Shown here: piece by piece, positions 59,484-64,000 of the stretch
Layout: the number at the start of each line of letters is the position of its first letter
Position numbering within the stretch: position 1 is the first letter of the stretch
Origin: Hysterangium stoloniferum
Lineage: Eukaryota > Basidiomycota > Agaricomycetes > Hysterangiales > Hysterangiaceae
Assembly: GCA_015178975.1 (NCBI GenBank)
Contig: WHVD01000048.1
Coordinates: forward strand, 1-64,000
Direction of reading: 5' to 3'
Length of the DNA stretch: 64,000 nucleotides
Made by a program: the position numbers and the translations under genes
Notes under the pieces: model-generated
The model's input: the letters and a program-made list of their open reading frames with translations, nothing else
Told to the model about the DNA's origin: nothing
Databases searched by the model: none

Positions 59484-60035
59484 TGTTAAGATCTAAGCAA
59501 CATGGGGGAGGAGGAATCTAAGTTGGGGGGCTGATGATATGAAATGAGCTAATTTGGGGGCCAACAATAGAGATCATACTAGTCAGGAGGTCCAACTCTA
59601 TAAACATAGTGGAGCTTGGATTCAACCTATGTGTTGTGCCCTCACAAACTGTTAGGGTGCTCCAGTATTTCAAATGGAGTGGATAGTACAATAAAAATGA
59701 AGATCAACACTTAGCTCAATTGACCAGTTGGCCAAAATACTAAGAGTTATAAGGTAAGAGTTCATGGCTTGCTGAAGAATGTCTTCGAGAGTATTGAGAA
59801 GGGAGGAAAAAGACTGAGAACTATGTAGTAGAGGGTAATCTAAGTCAATTTTCAAACTGGAGAACTGTAGTATATGTACATGGAAAGAGTTTCATACTAC
59901 TGTGGGATGGATGATTGGAGGGCCAATTGGAGAAGTAAGAGTCATGACACGTCGAAAAAGTATTGGAAGGAACAAGAAACAAGCGAGAACTAAATGTGAT
60001 GTAGCAAAAGTATTCTAAAAGGTGTGAGGTGGCAA
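59484..60035 (-). repeat. LTR-E (minus), approximate limits
   Basis: Plus-strand reading begins tgttaagatctaagcaaca. Blocks such as ttggattcaacctatgtgtt and gactgagaactatgtagtag-like sequence match, reversed, the LTR at 61889-62293. The right limit is approximate. A further short reversed piece (59407-59460) repeats its end. Confidence 0.6.
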
Positions 60036-60114
60036 ATATTGTTTACATGTAGGATGGATGAAGGGAGAGCATTGGAATGGAGATAGAACAGAACACCTAA
60101 AGGGGTAAACTACA

Positions 60115-60350
60115 ACACAGCAGGTTTCAGGGTGCCAAGGAGGTGGTATGGTGTCCCAGGCTCTGATATCAGGGTGCTGGAGGGTTACCAGGGTAAGAAC
60201 AAATTGCAGGGGCTGAAAGACAGGGATGCCAACATAAACCAAGTGTCAGGGTCCCAAGGCAGTGGCTCCAGATCCTGAGGCACTGATTTCAGGGTCCTGG
60301 AAAGGTTATCAAGGTAAGACCAAGTTGTGGGGGCCCAAAAGGGTGATGAT
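60115..60350. repeat. Two-copy tandem repeat of about 115 bp
   Basis: tcagggtgccaaggaggtgg at about 60127 and tcagggtcccaaggcagtgg at about 60246 begin two similar units that continue through gatatcagggtgctgga / gatttcagggtcctgga. It lies between two LTRs and has no gene. Confidence 0.75.
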
Positions 60351-60409
60351 CCTAACACTGTGCTTCTTTTGACCCATCACTACTTCTCACTTCTTTGATT
60401 GACCCTCCA

Positions 60410-61888
60410 GTTACGACCATGTTGCAACCCAAAGATATCCAATGATCATCACATTGTCAAATTGGTGTTACGACTGTGTCACAACCCTGTCACAAACTGA
60501 TGGTCCCCAAGGTTATGATGATTCTAGTTACTAATCAGTTTCTCACATCAGAAGCCATCAGCCACCCAACACTGATGTGTACCTTCATGGCGATCAAACC
60601 CCATTTACACCCCTGTCAAAATATACTCATACTAGCTGGTTATGCTTTGATACATCCCCTTTTTATTATATTGACCTGTTCTACTCTATGTTTCACATAT
60701 TCCCATATATACTTGTAACCCTTGGACTATTTCCTTTTCTCATAATCCTGCTCTCAGTTAATCACGGCCTCTGAACTTATCATAACCTTCCCATTCCTAG
60801 TAAAGTTTATTTGTCAAATAATGTTTCCGCTCTTCCCTTAGTTAGTATTTTCTAGATGCCAATAACTTGTATATGAACCTGCTGTAGTTGTAGTTACTAG
60901 GCAATCAGAATATCGACTCAGAACACCCACTTACATCTCCATAAGCTTTACACTAAGTATCCCACTCCCCACCTTTGTGTGCACTTGCCCACTCTCAGTC
61001 CCCAAGCCCTCGGCCCGACACATGACTTATCCTTCAGTTCCAATCAGTAACTCACTGTGAGGAACTCGTTGGGACTAGTCTTTGCCCACCCGAAATTTAA
61101 GGACACCCGATGGTAACTTGCAAGGGTGCAGCACATAAGCTGAAGCCAAGTCCTTCCAATTGGTCCCTGTGGGCCAACCAACATTAGTCAGTTTTCAGTT
61201 TTTAACAATTGACCCCTGTTGGTAAAACTGACACTGACATACACCCTCATGGTGATCAAACCCCACTACAGCCCCTGTCAATTATACTTGTACTATCTGG
61301 TTATACTCTGATATGTCCTTTTATCCTTTGATGATCCATTTATTCTGTGTCTCACCTATGTCATAAATACCATGGACCATTTCCTTTTTCGTATTTACCA
61401 CCTTTGGTTACTCATGACCTCCGACCTTATCGTACCCCTCCTGTTCTTGGTCAAGTTTATTTGTCAATGGTATTTCTGCTCTTCCCTTAGTATTTTCTAG
61501 ACATTGATAACTTGTATATAAACCTGCTGTAATGTAGCTACTAAGCAATCAGAATATCAACTTAGATACACCTCTAGTTTCTGACTCTGCTATCTGTTCA
61601 TGACCCCCGCATTCCAATGCCACCCAATTTAATGACCTCTGCATTCCAACACCATCCAATTTCATGACAACCTACATTTACAACCTCAACCTCGACTCTG
61701 ATATCCGTCACTTCAGTTTCCGACTGTTTGCATACACCTCAGTTTCTGATGGCTGAGTATTACCTTATATGTTTGAAATTTAAGGATGTTTGATGGTACC
61801 TTTGTGAGGGTGCAGCACATAAGCTGAAGCCAAGTCCTTCCACTCGGGCCCTGTCAGTTCCCCAAACCTCCCATCTTAGTCCTTAACA
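60410..61888 (+). repeat. LTR-C (plus), split by a solo family B LTR
   Basis: 60410-60465 plus 61208-61888 correspond to one LTR, shown by the continuous reversed counterpart at 59041-59406, in which the flanks of the insertion are adjacent. It ends gtccttaaca. Confidence 0.75.
60466..61207 (+). mobile_element. Solo LTR of Ty3 family B, copy 2
   Basis: 742 bp, tgttacgactgtg to tttttaaca, flanked by attgg and attga, a target duplication with one difference. It matches 22953-23680 and is inserted in LTR-C. Confidence 0.82.
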
Positions 61889-62293
61889 CCTCCACTCATC
61901 TGTTACACCTTTGTATAAATTTCCTACCATGTATGCTACTACTCCTCAGTTCTAACATTGACTTAGATTACCCCTGTTTAGTCTTCAGCCATCTTACTCC
62001 CTTCCTAATACTCTCAGAGACATTGTCAGCAAGCCACAACTCTTTACCCTATGACTCTTAGTATATCAGCCCTCCAGTTGATTGAGCTAAGTGTTACCTT
62101 TAGTTCTTATCATACTATCTACTCTGTTTGAAATAATGGAGCACCTTAACAGTTTGTATGAGGGCACAACACATAAGTTGAAGCCAACCTCCACCTGTTT
62201 TATAGAGTCAGACCTCCTGACTACATAGTACAATCTCTATCGTCAGCCCCCTGACATAGTGCCCCCTCCTCAACCCTTACTTAGATCTCAACA
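61889..62293 (+). repeat. LTR-E (plus)
   Basis: Ends agatctcaaca. It carries the cacataagttgaagccaa block shared, in variant form, by families A, B and C (cataagctgaagccaagtcc), which marks these LTR families as relatives. Confidence 0.6.
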
Positions 62294-62299
62294 CACCTG

Positions 62300-63059
62300 C
62301 AGAATGTACTGAAGAAAATGGACTTCAAGTAGATTCATTCTGATCCCTCTGCCTAAATATATCAATGAGATTGAATCAAAGTTATTGTTCCAATATTTCT
62401 AGATGGTATCACCCTTGCAGGGCCATCAGAAAAAGTCCTGGATGATTTTATAGTTGAACTAGTTACATACTTCAAACTCAAGGATCTGGGACCTACATCT
62501 TTCCTATTTAGCATTGAAATCACATGAAATCAAGAAAGGCAAATCATCTCCCTGTCACAATGCCAGTATATCTTGGATGAATGAAACATCCCGACATGTG
62601 CTACTACTGGTTATGTGACATGGTAGAAAAGGAATTAATTAACTCCCCCCCCCCCATATACTTACAAACAGATGAAATGCCAACAGATATCCTAACCAAA
62701 GCATTACCAAAACCAAAGGTGGAAAAGTTCAGATCCATGATGGGATTAGGCAATTGAACAGATATGGGATTAAAAAGGTGTTTCATCAAGGGGTGTGTTG
62801 GAAATCATGATGAAACATCTCCTAGGGGCAGTTTGCCTATTCCTCCAACTTTTTATATGAAAATGCAAATTGTAGACCATGTTGTTGGAGGCCAATGGAT
62901 GATTTAACCCATGTACACCTAAACTAGCACCAAACCTATCATGTCAGAAGGTGATTCACTAACTGACACATTGATTGACACATGAGTACTTCTATTACAA
63001 GTCTATTAAACACTTGAAGATTGTGTATTACAATAAGTCAACTCATACTATGTTTGATA
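62300..63059 (+). mobile_element. Copia remnant: RT/RNase H scraps and 3' LTR
   Basis: 62300-62760 carries short pieces of copia pol similar to the loop element (LAGPSEKVLDDF, LKDLGPTSFLF-like, LTKALPKPKVEKFRSMMGLG). A tract tcaaggggtg precedes an LTR at 62796-63059 that starts tgttggaaatcatgatgaaa. It is related to the LTR of the loop copia but clearly diverged. Fossil with many breaks. Confidence 0.8.
62796..63059 (+). repeat. Copia-type LTR, diverged
   Basis: 264 bp, ending aactcatactatgtttgata. Similar in its last 60 bp to the loop copia LTR and to the split fragment at 47290-47558. Confidence 0.75.
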
Positions 63060-63813
63060 GTCCTTCATGCCTCCTGTGAGAGCAAAATATATTCGGGTGA
63101 ATACTTAATACCTGGGATGGTTGGAACGAGGCCGAACCTCAAAGCTGTGGTTATTCCATTTCGACCGTATTAAACAGCGTTCCGTTCACCACCGTCCAAA
63201 CATTAGTATACACTTTATTGGCGCGCCTACACAAGGCAGTCGTAAAGATAATCGAATGTTGCCCTGGCATATAACGATTGTGTACGTACTCGAATTTGGA
63301 CTCCTCATCATCATCCAGATGGTTATGAGAGTCTGCCTGTGTTCATGCTTTGGAGCAGTTGCACAAAGAATCTCGAACAACAAGTTGTAGTCGTTGCCAG
63401 CAGATGTCAGACCCAATTTTCCTGGCAAGGTTTTCGTCATTAGAAGGGACGCAAAGGGAACTTGATCAGGTTAGATGAGAAAGCTCCTGATATCTCGTAT
63501 ATTTGTAAGAGTAATAATGTTTAATATGGTCCAGTGTAGATTCTATGGAAGTACAGGTGGACGTTGAATACTGCAAATTTCTGACGTGCTGGTCTGGAAA
63601 TTATGGATATTACAGCCTGTTTTACCCCTCCCTCCGGTTTATAAAATGCACCCAAGTACCATGGATCGCCTCAGGGTGCTCTTATGTAGTGCTGCAGAAG
63701 GTCACCTACATCCTACATCTCCAGCTCCGGCTGCGGACCAGAGTTTTATTTCCTCTGCGAGTGCCCCAGGTTCCGACTCCTCTCCGGTTCGAGAAAGTTC
63801 CTGGGCTCTCCGT
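63060..63813. other. Right-edge host-like DNA, no firm gene
   Basis: Composition returns to balanced GC. Overlapping ORFs of 84 to 89 codons occur on both strands at 63121-63440, with no recognised motif. It may be the 3' flank or 3' exons of the gene at the edge. Confidence 0.4.
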
Positions 63814-64000
63814 TCAAAGTGCCTCCACTCTCTCCTTGAGTGCTGCACATTCCTCGATTTCTTCCTGTCTAGCCCGGTCAGCTCTTTCGGTCGCCTGTAA
63901 AGAGAGCAAGGTAAGAAGGCAAGCGTGGTGAGTTGACCACGTTGGTTGCACTTACCGCAGCAGAGCTGTATCCCCTCCTCAACGCCATAGTAACACTTGC
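63814..64000 (-). CDS. 3' end of a probable spliced gene, cut by the window edge
   Basis: On the minus strand a coding stretch MALRRGYSSAA is followed by a consensus GT-AG intron of about 60 nt (starting gtaagtgc, ending ctttacag, with ctcac before it). The next exon reads ATERADRARQEEIEECAALK and stops at 63814. The C-terminus is charged and coiled-coil-like. The 5' part lies outside the window. It could be a host gene or, given the neighbourhood, an antisense region of another Ty3 element. Confidence 0.4.

Larger units (their letters stand above)
58840..62293. mobile_element. Nested pile of LTRs from at least three Ty3-like families
   Basis: In order: a reversed piece of family B internal DNA (about 58848-59040), a partial LTR-C on the minus strand (59041-59406), LTR-E pieces (about 59407-60035), a unique tandem repeat, LTR-C on the plus strand (from about 60410), a family B solo LTR inserted in it (60466-61207), the rest of LTR-C (to 61888), and LTR-E on the plus strand (61889-62293). 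The right half mirrors the left half in family order. No coding region remains. Confidence 0.75.

Overview
The window looks like a transposon-rich nuclear region of a basidiomycete, most likely an Agaricomycete. The support is short GT-AG introns of about 48 to 66 nt, a host gene with the QCYWFA motif I associate with an expanded Agaricomycete family, chromodomain Ty3 elements, a DIRS-type reverse transcriptase, and a transposase of a type I recall mainly from mushroom genomes. I cannot name the species. No rRNA, tRNA or CRISPR array was recognised.

Layout. Positions 1-6170 and 23788-29948 form a very large inverted repeat: two nearly identical arms of about 6.2 kb around a 17.6 kb loop. Each arm carries the same decayed DNA transposon (GCM-like zinc region, DDE-type core, USP-like region, PHD finger). 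Each also carries a fragment of a paralogue of the host gene in the loop. The loop holds that gene, a spliced 775-residue model with tandemly duplicated exons (8579-11261). It also holds a young Ty1/copia element with target duplications (11944-17517) that contains a solo Ty3 LTR, two long foldback MITEs (17721-18397 and 21284-21900), and the 3' end of a second Ty3 family (about 22100-23680).

Right of the palindrome come a 1.48 kb tandem duplication (30831-33785) and a second spliced host gene (34099-35452). From 36.5 kb to the right edge the DNA is mostly retroelement. In order it holds a Ty3 pol fragment, a degraded Ty3 copy (family A, 38660-43058), an AT-rich stretch with a 19-bp repeat array, a DIRS-like remnant (about 44590-47150) and small copia and Ty3 scraps. 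A Ty3 chromovirus of family A with both LTRs and a target duplication follows (48504-56974). Next is an AT-rich island with an uninterrupted 162-codon ORF (57028-57516), a pile of nested LTRs (58840-62293), a copia remnant, and the 3' end of another probable spliced gene at the right edge.

How the parts relate. Family A Ty3 elements carry an extra gene-like region on the strand opposite gag-pol, between pol and the 3' LTR. In one copy it shows a Zn2Cys6-type cysteine pattern. A second Ty3 family has a similar antisense region. Two members of one solo-LTR family (LTR-D) sit inside two different family A copies. The two LTRs of the 48.5-57 kb element differ almost only by transitions, while the copia LTRs are nearly identical. 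The arms differ mainly by single-base indels, so the palindrome is either very young, homogenised, or partly an assembly matter.
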